Shown: piece after piece, positions 7,805 through 16,308 of the stretch
Layout of the letters: the number at the start of each line of letters is the position of its first letter
Position numbering within the stretch: position 1 is the stretch's first letter
From: Deltaproteobacteria bacterium
GTDB taxonomy: Bacteria; Desulfobacterota; Desulfomonilia; UBA1062
DNA: 47,661 nt
Assembly: GCA_018436855.1 (NCBI GenBank)
Contig: JAHDKO010000111.1
Span: forward strand, 1 to 47,661
Direction of reading: 5' to 3'
Notes under the pieces: generated by a model
Told to the model about the DNA's origin: nothing
Seen by the model: the letters and a program-made list of their open reading frames with translations, nothing else
Databases searched by the model: none
Position numbers and translations under genes: made by a program

Positions 7805-8668
7805 ATGGAAATTCTAATCTTCTTTCTTCACGGGCTTGGCTATGCAGGTCTCCTTTTCCTCGTTTCAGCAGGACTCACGCTGATATTCGGCATGATGAAC
7901 ATTCTCAACTTTGCCCATGCTGCCATGTATATGCTGGGGGCTTATCTTTCCTATTCCATAATGAATCATTTTACGGGACAATTATGGATCTCTCTCCTGA
8001 TCTGTCCCGTTGCTCTATTCATAATCGGTGCGTTGGTTCAACGCTTTCTGCTGAGACCTGTACATAAATTAGGCCACGTGCATGAACTTCTCATGACCTT
8101 TGGTTTGGCTTACATTATTACTGAACTCGTTCAGTGGTACTGGGGGAATTATCCTTTGGCCGTCAACGTGGATGGAGTTCTGAACAGTACGGTTCACGTT
8201 ATTGGATTGACCTATCCTGTATACCGGATATTTATTTTTCTCTGCGCTATTGTTGTAGGAACATTGATGGCCCTGATTCTCTATAAGACTCGCTTGGGGA
8301 TCATTATCCGGGCGGCTGTGAACGACAGTGAGATGGTCAATGCCCTGGGGGTGAATGTACCTCTGGTATTCACCGGTGTATTCGCCTTCGGCACTGCACT
8401 ATCCGGATTTGCCGGGGTCATCGCTGCTCCGCTGCTTTCTGTCTTTCCCGGAATGGCGCATGAAATTTTGATCGATGCCTTTGTCGTGATTGTCGTCGGG
8501 GGCTTTGGAAGCCTGGGCGGCGCGGTTGTGGCCTCGCTGATTATCGGCCTGCTCCAGTCTTTTGGTGTTCTTCTCATCCCGCAGTTGTCGATGGCCCTTG
8601 CTTACCTGCTCATGGTCATCGTTTTGATCATTAAGCCGTCAGGTCTGTTTGGCGAGGAGTCGTTATGA
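7805..8668 (+). CDS. livH: Branched-chain amino acid-type ABC transporter permease LivH
   Basis: This 287-residue, strongly hydrophobic protein is a LivH-family inner-membrane permease. The N-terminal GLTLIFGMMNILNFAHAAM and the loop GLGVNVPLVF-like segment with RAAVNDSEMVNALGVN are characteristic, as is the glycine-rich VVGGFGSLGGAVV near the end. The gene opens a transporter operon, livH-livM-livG-livF-livK. Its stop overlaps the livM start by four bases (ATGA), so translation is coupled. The start at 7805 has GAAGAGG upstream. Liv-family transporters also carry aromatic and dicarboxylic acids, and the surrounding CoA-ester genes favour a carboxylic acid over an amino acid here. That is an inference. 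Confidence 0.95.
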   Translation: MEILIFFLHGLGYAGLLFLVSAGLTLIFGMMNILNFAHAAMYMLGAYLSYSIMNHFTGQLWISLLICPVALFIIGALVQRFLLRPVHKLGHVHELLMTFGLAYIITELVQWYWGNYPLAVNVDGVLNSTVHVIGLTYPVYRIFIFLCAIVVGTLMALILYKTRLGIIIRAAVNDSEMVNALGVNVPLVFTGVFAFGTALSGFAGVIAAPLLSVFPGMAHEILIDAFVVIVVGGFGSLGGAVVASLIIGLLQSFGVLLIPQLSMALAYLLMVIVLIIKPSGLFGEESL

Positions 8669-9669
8669 AAAAACAAGGTAATATTTTCATATGCATGAGC
8701 GGATTAATCCTGGCCGGAGCCCTTATGCCCGTTATTCTCAGTCAGTATCATCTGTACATACTGACGGAGATCATCATCTTCTCTCTCTTTGCCGTGAGTT
8801 ATAATCTTCTGCTCGGTTATGCAGGGCTTTTGTCTTTTGGTCATGCCCTGTTCTTTGGACTGTCGGGCTTTGCAACTGCGTTGGCTATCATTCATTTTCC
8901 GGGCTTGACCCTTCTAAGCACCGTACTGATCGGTCTTGCGGCAAGTATCATTGCCGGTTTTGTTATCGGTGCATTGCTCCTCCGGCATAAGGGATCCTAT
9001 TTTGCGCTGCTGACGCTGGCTTTCAGCGCCCTCTTCTATGCCGTAGCAGTGAAGTGGTATTCCGTAACAGGCGGCGACAACGGGCTGAACATAGTACGAC
9101 CTGATCTCAATCTGGGATTCGCTTCCATTTCAGTGAGCGGCTTGGCGCACTTTTATTATTTGACCCTGATCGTTGTGGGCGCCACCATCATTTTCTGCTG
9201 GTATTTTACCCAAACGGCCATGGGGAAAACGGTTTTGCTGATGCGTGATAATGAGAAGAGAATGCAATTTCTTGGGTATAACACAAATTTCGCTCGCCTC
9301 ATTCTTTTTACCTTTACCGGTGCTTTGGCAGGACTTGCCGGCAGCTTTTACGCGCTGCATTTCGAGTTTGTCTCACATATGGCTGTCAGTATCAATATGA
9401 CGACAGTCGTGCTCCTGATGACCTTTGTAGGGGGTACGAAAAAATTCTGGGGCCCCATACTGGGTGTTTTTGTTTATATAATTTTCCAGAATTATTTAAG
9501 TGATCTTACTGATCGCTGGGCGCTCATCATGGGATTCATCTTTGTCTTCATGGTTCTGTTCGTCCCTGGCGGTCTGTCTGAAGTCATCGTAAAAATTCAA
9601 CAACGTCTGTTCGGAAAGAGAAACGATAACGGCGTCAAATACATCGCGTCAGAGGAAGGGAACTTATGA
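8665..9669 (+). CDS. livM: Branched-chain amino acid-type ABC transporter permease LivM
   Basis: This 334-residue membrane protein is the second permease of the transporter. It has the LivM hallmark near the N-terminus, SYNLLLGYAGLLSFGHALFF, then GALLLRHKGSYFALLTLAF, and the GTKKFWGPILGVF segment in the cytoplasmic loop that contacts the ATPases. About eight to ten membrane spans are evident from the hydrophobic runs. A GAGGAG ribosome site lies inside the end of livH. The stop overlaps the livG start by four bases. The length is typical for the family. Confidence 0.95.
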   Translation: MKKQGNIFICMSGLILAGALMPVILSQYHLYILTEIIIFSLFAVSYNLLLGYAGLLSFGHALFFGLSGFATALAIIHFPGLTLLSTVLIGLAASIIAGFVIGALLLRHKGSYFALLTLAFSALFYAVAVKWYSVTGGDNGLNIVRPDLNLGFASISVSGLAHFYYLTLIVVGATIIFCWYFTQTAMGKTVLLMRDNEKRMQFLGYNTNFARLILFTFTGALAGLAGSFYALHFEFVSHMAVSINMTTVVLLMTFVGGTKKFWGPILGVFVYIIFQNYLSDLTDRWALIMGFIFVFMVLFVPGGLSEVIVKIQQRLFGKRNDNGVKYIASEEGNL

Positions 9670-10409
9670 GCGATTATTTTCATGTCCGGGATATCCATAA
9701 AGACTTTTCAGGAATGAAGGTTCTGACGGGTGTGGACTTCAAGGTGAGAAAGAATGAACGGCATGCCGTCATCGGTCCCAACGGAGCAGGAAAGACCACA
9801 CTGTTTAACATCATGAGCGGCGATCTGAAGCCGTCATCCGGGATTATCCTGTATAAGGGAAAGGATGTATCCGGGAAACCGCCGCATATCCTGAACCGGA
9901 GCGGTCTGTCTCGCTCATTCCAGATTACGAATGTCTTCCAGCAATTGAGTGTTTTCGATAACATTCTCTCCGGAGTGCGCTCTCGTTATGGTCTGCGATA
10001 TCATTTTTTTAAAAGGCCGGATCGTGATCATCACCTCATAGAAAAAGTAGAAGCGCTTGTTGCGGAAGTAGGCCTGACAGACGTCAAGGATCAACCCGCC
10101 AGTTCCTTGTCATACGGGCAGCAGAGGGCCCTGGAAATCGGCGTTACCCTTTCCACGGAGCCTGAGTTAATTCTCCTTGATGAACCTACCGCAGGTATGA
10201 CGCACGAAGAAACAGTACAAGCGATCAAGCTGATCGATAAAGTAACATCCGGCCGGACGCTGATTATTATCGAGCATGACATGGATGTGGTATTCTCCCT
10301 AGCCGACACCATTTCCGTTCTCTACCACGGCACGATCCTCGTGTCCGATTCACCTGAAAAAGTCAGTAACGATAATCGTGTCAAAGATGCCTATTTAGGG
10401 GAAGGATAA
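9666..10409 (+). CDS. livG: ABC transporter ATP-binding protein LivG
   Basis: This 247-residue cytoplasmic ATPase energises the Liv-type importer. Walker A is GPNGAGKTT near residue 39, the signature is SLSYGQQRALEIG, Walker B is LILLDEPTAGMT, and the switch histidine is in IIIEHDMDVVF. The TAGM after Walker B and the PPHILNRSGLSRSFQ region are typical of LivG as opposed to LivF. The signature reads SYGQQ where SGGQ is canonical, a common variant in this family. It overlaps livM by four bases and precedes livF by two, which fits one operon. Confidence 0.95.
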   Translation: MSDYFHVRDIHKDFSGMKVLTGVDFKVRKNERHAVIGPNGAGKTTLFNIMSGDLKPSSGIILYKGKDVSGKPPHILNRSGLSRSFQITNVFQQLSVFDNILSGVRSRYGLRYHFFKRPDRDHHLIEKVEALVAEVGLTDVKDQPASSLSYGQQRALEIGVTLSTEPELILLDEPTAGMTHEETVQAIKLIDKVTSGRTLIIIEHDMDVVFSLADTISVLYHGTILVSDSPEKVSNDNRVKDAYLGEG

Positions 10410-10411
10410 AC

Positions 10412-11122
10412 ATGCTGGAAGTCAGAGATATTCACAGTTACTACGGCGGAAGTCACATCCTGCATGGCGTAATCATGGATCTGAAAGAGGGGGAACTGGT
10501 CTGTCTGCTCGGGAGGAATGGCGTCGGCAAATCGACGACATTGAAGAGTATCATGGGGATAGTCCAGCCAAAGCAGGGAAGCATTCGTTTCAACGACAAG
10601 GAGTTGATCGGCAGCGCTCCTTATCAGGTTGCCCGCCTCGGCATCGGCTATGTTCCCGAGGATCGCCGTATATTCCGCAGTCTCACGGTCCACGAGAATC
10701 TCCTTATGGGAATCAAGGGAAGGAACAAGGACAATACGGGAAAGAATTCTTGGAGTATTGAGCAGGTGTATGACCTCTTTCCCAACCTTGGAAAAAGGCG
10801 AAACAACAAAGGCGCTCATCTCTCCGGCGGTGAACAGCAGATGCTGACTGTGTCGAGAACACTCATGGGAAACCCGCGCATTATTCTTGTTGACGAACCG
10901 ACGGAAGGATTGGCACCCCTCGTTGCAAAGGATGTCCTGGACATGTTGGCAACAGTCAGAAAATCCGGTGTCACTGTCCTGATGGTAGAGCAGAACTTCA
11001 AGTTGGCTGTCAAAGTGGCTGACCGCTTCTACGTTATGACCAAGGGACAAATAGTTTTTGAAGGTGACCGGGAGGCTCTTCTGGCAGCAGAAGATGTGCG
11101 CAAGAAGTATCTGGAAGTATAG
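10412..11122 (+). CDS. livF: ABC transporter ATP-binding protein LivF
   Basis: This 236-residue ATPase is the partner of LivG. It opens with MLEVRDIHSYYGGSHILHGV, the usual LivF start. Walker A is GRNGVGKST, the family motif GIGYVPEDRRIF follows, the signature is HLSGGEQQML, and Walker B is IILVDEPTEGLAP with the switch histidine replaced by Gln in LMVEQNF, which is normal for LivF. The start at 10412 follows the livG stop by two bases with GGGGAAGGA upstream. With two permeases, two ATPases and a binding protein in order, the transporter is complete. Confidence 0.95.
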   Translation: MLEVRDIHSYYGGSHILHGVIMDLKEGELVCLLGRNGVGKSTTLKSIMGIVQPKQGSIRFNDKELIGSAPYQVARLGIGYVPEDRRIFRSLTVHENLLMGIKGRNKDNTGKNSWSIEQVYDLFPNLGKRRNNKGAHLSGGEQQMLTVSRTLMGNPRIILVDEPTEGLAPLVAKDVLDMLATVRKSGVTVLMVEQNFKLAVKVADRFYVMTKGQIVFEGDREALLAAEDVRKKYLEV

Positions 11123-11210
11123 TGATATTAATAAGTTAACCTCCCAACAACAGGCTGTGAAACATTCTGAAGGGATGTTAAAAAACAACAAAGAGAAATG
11201 GAGGTATTGT

Positions 11211-12425
11211 ATGAAGGCAAGGTTTTTGGGTAGTCTGTGCAGTATAATCATTGTCTTGACTTTGGCGTTTCCCGTTTGCGCGTCGGCCGAGGATACCATC
11301 AAGATCGGGGCGGTGCAGGCTCTATCGGGGACTTTCAAAGACATCGGCGAACGTTATCTGGATGGCTGTGTATACGCTGCACAGGTCATAAACGAACAAG
11401 GAGGACTGCTCGGCAAGAAAGTGGAAGTTATTCCCGTCGATACGGAGTTCAATCCGGATGTTGCGACCCGAAAAGCCACAAAACTGATTTTGAGGGACGG
11501 TGTAAAGTTCTTCTATGGCGGCACGGGCAGCACCGTGGGCATGGCCATGAAGGAGCTTGCGACAAAACATAACCTCATCTTCTTTACCTGCGATGCAGAT
11601 TCAGCGAGTATGACCGGCAAGGACTGCAGCAGGAATTTCTTCCGGCCCGGCGGATGCACCGACAACCGGTCGTTTGCTGTAGCACAGCAGACCGTGAAGC
11701 AGGGATACAAAAAGATCGCTATCATCGCCCAAGACTACTCCATGGGGCGTGAAGCCGTGGATGGCTTCAAAAGAAAGATGGCCGAGCTTGATCCCGAAGC
11801 GAAGATCGTGGTGGAACTTTATCATCCAGCGGGCAACAAGGATTACGCCCCCTATGTCAGCAGGATCATTGCAGCCAATCCGGAAGTTATCTTTACGCCT
11901 AATTGGGGCAACGACTTGACACTGCTACTCAAACAGGGGCGTCCCATGGGCATGAATCAGAAGATACTTGCTTACTATATCAACGATGAAGTGTCGATTG
12001 CCGCCCTGGCGAATGATGATCTCATGATCGGCAATACGGGAACAGAGATATACAATCTTGACATCCCCACGGAGAAAAACAAGGAGTTCGTAGCGAAATT
12101 CTATAAGGACAGAGGGTATTATCCAACATGGCTGCGTGGAAAGTCGTATATGGCCACGATGTTCTGGGCAGAGGCAGTCAAAAAAGCAGGGACCACCGAC
12201 GTCGATGCGGTGATAAAAGCCTGGGAAGGCCTTACGTATGACGGTCCGGCCGGTTTATGGACAATGAGAGCATGCGACCATCAGGCTCAGATGCCTTACT
12301 GGCACTCAGAGGTGGTGAAAGAGAATAAATTCTTCAAGCATGCTTTTATCAAACACGTTGACATGATCCCCCCGGAGGATGTGGAAGTACCCTGTAAAGA
12401 AACCGGCTGTAATATGCCGAAATAA
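11211..12425 (+). CDS. livK: Periplasmic substrate-binding protein of the Liv-type transporter
   Basis: This 404-residue exported protein captures the substrate for LivHMGF. A signal peptide is clear: MKAR, a hydrophobic core LCSIIIVLTLAF, then cleavage after ASA. The mature start DTIKIGAVQALSGTFKDIG is the hallmark of the Leu/Ile/Val-type periplasmic binding fold. The frame is open further upstream and overlaps livF, but ATG 11211 has a GGAGGT ribosome site and begins the signal peptide. Several cysteines in the C-terminal part (ACDHQ, VPCKETGC) could form disulfides. Protein repeats and a lipobox are absent, so it should be a free periplasmic protein. The ligand is unknown; the gene context points to an acid degraded through CoA esters. 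Confidence 0.93.
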   Translation: MKARFLGSLCSIIIVLTLAFPVCASAEDTIKIGAVQALSGTFKDIGERYLDGCVYAAQVINEQGGLLGKKVEVIPVDTEFNPDVATRKATKLILRDGVKFFYGGTGSTVGMAMKELATKHNLIFFTCDADSASMTGKDCSRNFFRPGGCTDNRSFAVAQQTVKQGYKKIAIIAQDYSMGREAVDGFKRKMAELDPEAKIVVELYHPAGNKDYAPYVSRIIAANPEVIFTPNWGNDLTLLLKQGRPMGMNQKILAYYINDEVSIAALANDDLMIGNTGTEIYNLDIPTEKNKEFVAKFYKDRGYYPTWLRGKSYMATMFWAEAVKKAGTTDVDAVIKAWEGLTYDGPAGLWTMRACDHQAQMPYWHSEVVKENKFFKHAFIKHVDMIPPEDVEVPCKETGCNMPK

Positions 12426-12670
12426 TGAAGATCGACTTGGAAGCCGGTGTTGGTTATGCCGAGAGCGAGTGGATGTGAGCGGTTCAGATAAAGATGATGC
12501 GATGAGCTGCTATGCCCGGAAAATGATCAACATCAGCAAGGGATTCTTGCCGGTGCCCGAGTACGGCGTCGTGGACAACAGCGACAACGCGGCCGGCGAC
12601 GGCCAAGGCATGGACAGCTGTTTCGGAACCCAATGGCAAATGAATTTCTAAAGGAATACGATCATATCTG
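12426..12670. other. Intergenic stretch downstream of livK with a small open frame
   Basis: No gene can be supported. One frame stays open to 12651 and could start at GTG 12475 or ATG 12502, ending in an Asp- and Gly-rich tail (VDNSDNAAGDGQGMDS). It has no clear ribosome site and no family that I recognise. It ends 20 bases before the hairpin at 12671-12702, so it might be a small translated tail gene or only livK 3' sequence. Confidence 0.2.
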
Positions 12671-12702
12671 TGGAAGCCGGGGCGTGTTCGCCCCGGCTTC
12701 CA
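12671..12702. terminator. Perfect 14-bp hairpin between convergent genes
   Basis: The arms 12671-12684 and 12689-12702 are perfectly complementary and very GC-rich, closed by the loop TGTT. It lies between the end of the liv operon and the end of the acyl-CoA synthetase gene, so it probably stops transcripts from both sides. There is no long T-run immediately after the stem on the plus strand (a TTTT occurs about 10 bases on), so termination strength is uncertain. Confidence 0.65.
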
Positions 12703-12731
12703 TACGCGATCCTTTTCATTGCTCTTCGATT

Positions 12732-14102
12732 TCAGGGCGCTCTATGGTATCGCATCAGCGCCGACACCATTTGAACCGATCCTTCCAAGGTGTGCGCGAC
12801 CGGCAGGCCGTTCATCTCGAAGCCTTCAATGAGCATCTGATATTTTTCGACCCTTGGCACATAGGCGACGATTGGCTTGCGGGTTCTTGCATACACATGC
12901 GAGAGCATTGCACCCAGGTCCATTGTCACTCCCGGAACATAAGGCAGGAGTAAAACGAGGATACAGTCGATGCTGTCCATCATGCCCATCTCCATTGCGG
13001 CCGCGACCACGTCATTGTCGATGGCGCTTCCGGTCAGATCGACCGGGTTGGTGTAGGTGGCTATATCCTTGACTGTCGGCGATACTCCGTTGCGGATCTG
13101 TTCCTGTTGTTCCGGTGTGAATATCGGGATCCTCAAGTTCATGTCAGAGCACATGTCAGAAGCGATGACGCCGTGGCCGCCGCTTACGGTGACTATCCCC
13201 ACATCCCCTTTGATCGGTTGACTGAACCGGCTGAGGGCCTCGCTGAAGTGCAGCAGCTCCTCTGGATTGCTCGCTTCTACGATACCGTGCTGCTTGAAGA
13301 TCGACGACAAGACCGAGTGGTCTCCAGCCATCGAAGCGGTATGACTGGAAATCGCCTTGCTGGCTGTGGGAGATTTGCCGGGCTTCATCACCACGATCGG
13401 TTTTCGACTTTGGGACGCCGCTTCAAGGAACTTTTTCCCTTCGCCTTTCCCGAAGCCTTCAATATAAAATCCGATAACCTTTGTTTTCGGATCGTCACCG
13501 AGATACTCTATGAGATCCGCCTCTTTCACATGGGCCTTGTTCCCGATGCTGATGGCCATGGATATGCCCACACCCTCTGCACGACAGCGAATCGTCTGAT
13601 CGACAAGAACCCCGCCACTCTGACTGATGAGGGCGACGCTCCCCTCGTCAGGAGTAACCACCCTCTCGGACGGGAAGAAGAACGTATCGACATGGTTCGG
13701 CGTAAGAATGCCGAGACAGTTCGGCCCGATGAAAGGGAATGACCCCTCTGCGGCAATGGCGGTTATTCGCTCCTGCAGATCCGTCCTGCCCACCTCTGAG
13801 AATCCGCCCGAGACGATGACTGCGCCGCCGACCTCGGCTTCTATGCAGTCTTCCAGGATAGAGGGCACATTGTCCGCTCTGGATGCAATAACTGCAAGAT
13901 CTATTTTTTCCGGTATCTCCTTGATATTCCTGAATGCATGCTGCCCTTTCAATAGTCCCGCCTTGGGATTGACAGCATATGTGGTGACCGGAAACCTCAA
14001 AAGATTCTTATAATAGATTACATTGGCTGGATGCATGTCGTTATGTTTCGATACGCCGACAACCGCTAATGTTTTTGGATATAACAATCTCTGGAAATCC
14101 AT
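12732..14102 (-). CDS. ADP-forming acyl-CoA synthetase, alpha (CoA-binding/ligase) subunit
   Basis: This 456-residue protein matches the alpha subunit of ADP-forming acetyl/acyl-CoA synthetases, which couple a CoA thioester to ATP formation or the reverse. The N-terminal CoA-binding Rossmann domain shows LAVVGVSKHNDMHPANV. The succinyl-CoA-synthetase-like domain has FIGPNCLGILTP and LISQSGGVLVDQ. The phosphohistidine is expected in SSHTASMAGDHSV. The ATP-grasp beta subunit is not fused here and no gene for it is found in the window, so it must be supplied elsewhere or be missing. An AAAGGAAC ribosome site precedes ATG 14102. The gene converges on the liv operon and lies next to the tRNA-Cys junction. 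Confidence 0.9.
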   Translation of the reverse strand: MDFQRLLYPKTLAVVGVSKHNDMHPANVIYYKNLLRFPVTTYAVNPKAGLLKGQHAFRNIKEIPEKIDLAVIASRADNVPSILEDCIEAEVGGAVIVSGGFSEVGRTDLQERITAIAAEGSFPFIGPNCLGILTPNHVDTFFFPSERVVTPDEGSVALISQSGGVLVDQTIRCRAEGVGISMAISIGNKAHVKEADLIEYLGDDPKTKVIGFYIEGFGKGEGKKFLEAASQSRKPIVVMKPGKSPTASKAISSHTASMAGDHSVLSSIFKQHGIVEASNPEELLHFSEALSRFSQPIKGDVGIVTVSGGHGVIASDMCSDMNLRIPIFTPEQQEQIRNGVSPTVKDIATYTNPVDLTGSAIDNDVVAAAMEMGMMDSIDCILVLLLPYVPGVTMDLGAMLSHVYARTRKPIVAYVPRVEKYQMLIEGFEMNGLPVAHTLEGSVQMVSALMRYHRAP

Positions 14103-14629
14103 ACAGTTCCTTTCAATCTCTGGCTTTATTTTCTTGCATGATTCACTGGTGGAAAAGTGGCGTGCCCATGAAATGTATCAGCTGCGATCCGATCTGTCGG
14201 TTGGTTCCCATTATGAGGTTCTTTTTTTGATTAGGTCTTTAGCTGTCAGGTGGTCATCAAGTAGAAAACCATTGACGAGTTCATTATGCATATACCTGAT
14301 CCAATTATATTTTGCCAGAGGAAAGTGATCATCGGAGCTATGGATGGGCGTTCTTCATGTATAAATCGCCATCCCCTGTCACAACGATCCGTGCATGCTC
14401 TCAAAGCATCTCAAATGCCACATATTATCAAGTCACTCTGAAAGATGGCTCGGTTCAGAAGGTTTCTGTCCTCGTGAGGATCTCGAAACCGGGACGATGC
14501 GGTCCATTACTTAAGATATTTGAGGGAGTGTGGGATATTCGTGATGCAAGCGGTGTTCAATTTTGTTTAGCACTCTTTAGCAATTCTTGAGCGGGACCCC
14601 TGAAAAAACATTGAAATGCCGGGAAAAGC
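14103..14629. other. Gene-free stretch between the acyl-CoA synthetase and tRNA-Cys
   Basis: About 530 bases of AT-richer sequence hold no supportable gene. A 92-codon frame (14312-14590, plus strand) includes a plausible-looking segment YYQVTLKDGSVQKVSVLV but no family, no ribosome site and no conserved start, so it may be a fragment. No integrase gene and no obvious copy of the tRNA 3' end are seen. The region should hold the promoter of the leftward synthetase gene, but I see no strong -35/-10 pair. Confidence 0.35.
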
Positions 14630-14704
14630 TGGAGGCGGCAACCGGATTCGAACCGGTGAATAACGGTTTTGCAGACCGTCGCCTTACCACTTGGCTATGC
14701 CGCC
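14630..14704 (-). tRNA. tRNA-Cys (anticodon GCA)
   Basis: Read on the minus strand, the acceptor stem GGCGGCA pairs with TGCCGCC, the anticodon loop is CTGCAAA within ACGGT/ACCGT, giving anticodon GCA, and the T arm carries GGTTCGAATCC. The discriminator is T and CCA is encoded (14632-14630). The cloverleaf is complete. The 3' end faces the low-GC catabolic block, which is where site-specific integration at a tRNA gene would place foreign DNA. Confidence 0.97.
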
Positions 14705-14724
14705 GTTGTCGTTCGGACCCGTTC

Positions 14725-14754
14725 TGTATACAAAGAGGAGCCGTGAAAAGTCAA
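14725..14754 (-). promoter_or_regulatory. Promoter of tRNA-Cys
   Basis: On the minus strand TTGACT (14749-14754), an 18-base spacer and TATACA (14725-14730) lie just upstream of the tRNA 5' end at 14704, which would make a leader of about 14 bases. The tRNA can therefore be expressed apart from the lpx operon that ends 64 bases upstream. Confidence 0.6.
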
Positions 14755-14767
14755 GACAAAGTATCTA

Positions 14768-15754
14768 TCAGGAGTCCCTGATATCACGGGATTCCGGGGG
14801 TTCAGCACACCCGGTCGCCTGGGAGAGAACGAAAGAAGGGAAGTCTGCGCCTGTGCGGATGAGCCTGCGCATCTCTGAGCGTCTGGTCCACCGGCAGTGG
14901 AGCCAGAACCACTGTTCCGGGTGCATTCTCACCACCTCCTCCACCCAGGACTGCATGTACTGGCTCAAGGAGGCGATGGCCTCCTTGCCGGTGCCGAACG
15001 ACGAGGCCTCCCGGGGCGGATGAAAGCTGATGCAGTAGCGGCCGTTCTCCTTCACGCCTGAGACGGGCAGGATGACGGCGTCGCCCTTGATCGCGATGAA
15101 TGCGGGAGCCGGGTTGGTGGGCGCGGGCAGGCCGAAGAAATCGCAGAAGAGCAGGTCGGATCGCTTGCCCCGCTGGTCCATGATCACGCCGATGGTGTTT
15201 CCCTTCTTCAGCTCCCTGATGAGCATGAGGGCCTTTCCCTTGGGCGGCAGGATGGTGGCCCCGGAGCGGGACCTGATATCGTCAACCACGGCCTCGATCC
15301 TGGGGTCGTCGCGCACGTCGGCCATGACGCAGAACCGGATCCCCAGCAGGCGGGGGAGGTGGGCCAGGATCTCCCAGTTACCGATGTGGCCGGTGATCAT
15401 CATGAGCCCCTTCCCGCCCGACAGGGCCTCGTCCAGGTGCTCTTTGCCCTCGATCACGATGCGGGTTCTGATCTCCTCGTCGTCCATAGAGGCGTACTTG
15501 ATGGTGTCCACCAGGATGTCGCCGTGGTTCATGAATACCCTGCGGACAGTGGAGGGACGATATGCCTCGCCCAGGCAGTGCCTGAGCTGGATCTGCGCCA
15601 CGCGGCGGTGGAACGGGTCGACAAGCCAGCCCAGAAGGCCGAAGAATCTGCCCACAGAAAGCGCGAGCGGATAGGGCAGGGCGTTGATGAGGGCGATGCC
15701 CCCTTTGATGAGCAGGTATTGCAACGTGGCTGCGAGTTGCATGATCTTTTTCAT
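14768..15754 (-). CDS. lpxL: Lipid A biosynthesis late acyltransferase (LpxL/HtrB family)
   Basis: This 328-residue inner-membrane protein should add a secondary acyl chain to Kdo-lipid A. The acyltransferase HX4E motif is HIGNWE at residues 123-128. A hydrophobic N-terminal segment (LALSVGRFFGLLGWLV) serves as the membrane anchor, and GVIMDQRGKRSDLLFCDFFG with ALLLP-like downstream segments fits the family. A GTG at 15778 would add eight residues, but ATG 15754 overlaps the gmhB stop as ATGA and has GAAGGA upstream. It is the last gene of the outer-membrane operon. Whether it adds lauroyl, myristoyl or another chain cannot be told. Confidence 0.9.
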   Translation of the reverse strand: MKKIMQLAATLQYLLIKGGIALINALPYPLALSVGRFFGLLGWLVDPFHRRVAQIQLRHCLGEAYRPSTVRRVFMNHGDILVDTIKYASMDDEEIRTRIVIEGKEHLDEALSGGKGLMMITGHIGNWEILAHLPRLLGIRFCVMADVRDDPRIEAVVDDIRSRSGATILPPKGKALMLIRELKKGNTIGVIMDQRGKRSDLLFCDFFGLPAPTNPAPAFIAIKGDAVILPVSGVKENGRYCISFHPPREASSFGTGKEAIASLSQYMQSWVEEVVRMHPEQWFWLHCRWTRRSEMRRLIRTGADFPSFVLSQATGCAEPPESRDIRDS

Positions 15755-16308
15755 TTCTTCATGTCCTTCAGGATCCACTGCACTGCCTCAAAGAGGTTCT
15801 GCGCACGGTGATCGGGCCCTCCCGACTCTGTTTCACCCGTATTTTCTTCCCCGATGAGGACACCCTTTCCCCGGACCCGGTGAATGGTTTCCATGTCCTC
15901 AAGTTTATCCCCTACCATGTAGCAGCCGGCAAGATCCAGGCCGAAATCCTGGGCCGCCTTCATCAGCAGGCCGGGCTCGGGCTTCCTGCAGGTGCAGGCA
16001 ATGGAGTATCTCTCGACCGACCCCTGGGGGTGGTGGGGGCAGTAATAGATGGCGTCCAGGATAGCATGATGCTTGGCCAGGAGTTCTGTGAGCCTCAGGT
16101 GGATGAGCTCGAGCCGGTGTTCGCTGAAAAGTCCCCGGGCAATGCCCGACTGGTTGGTGACGACAATGGCCGGGATGCGGTGCAGATTCAGCAGGCGGAC
16201 CGCCTCGGCCGCACCGGGCATGAGCTCGACTCCGTCCGGATCGGCAAGGTAGTGCCTGTCCCGGATGATGGTGTCATCCCTGTCGAGAAAGACCGCTCTT
16301 CCTGACAA
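15751..16308 (-). CDS. gmhB: D-glycero-D-manno-heptose 1,7-bisphosphate 7-phosphatase (HAD family)
   Basis: This protein of about 185 residues is a GmhB/histidinol-phosphatase-type HAD enzyme that removes the 7-phosphate in ADP-heptose synthesis for the lipopolysaccharide core. HAD motif I reads FLDRDDT, with nucleophile Asp9 and acid Asp11; the fourth residue is Asp where most relatives have Gly. TNQSGIARG is motif II, the zinc-binding cysteine/histidine cluster is CPHHPQG and CTCRKP, and GDKLED gives motif IV. No in-frame ATG exists. TTG 16308 has GGGAG about 10 bases upstream; TTG 16329 would add seven residues with a weaker site. The gene overlaps the end of lpxK. Confidence 0.88.
   Translation of the reverse strand: MSGRAVFLDRDDTIIRDRHYLADPDGVELMPGAAEAVRLLNLHRIPAIVVTNQSGIARGLFSEHRLELIHLRLTELLAKHHAILDAIYYCPHHPQGSVERYSIACTCRKPEPGLLMKAAQDFGLDLAGCYMVGDKLEDMETIHRVRGKGVLIGEENTGETESGGPDHRAQNLFEAVQWILKDMKK

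Noticed and set aside
12379-12651. A 90-codon frame overlapping the end of livK
   Set aside because: The first part is a shadow of livK. The last 58 codons cannot be excluded but have no ribosome site or family, so they are described only as an intergenic stretch.
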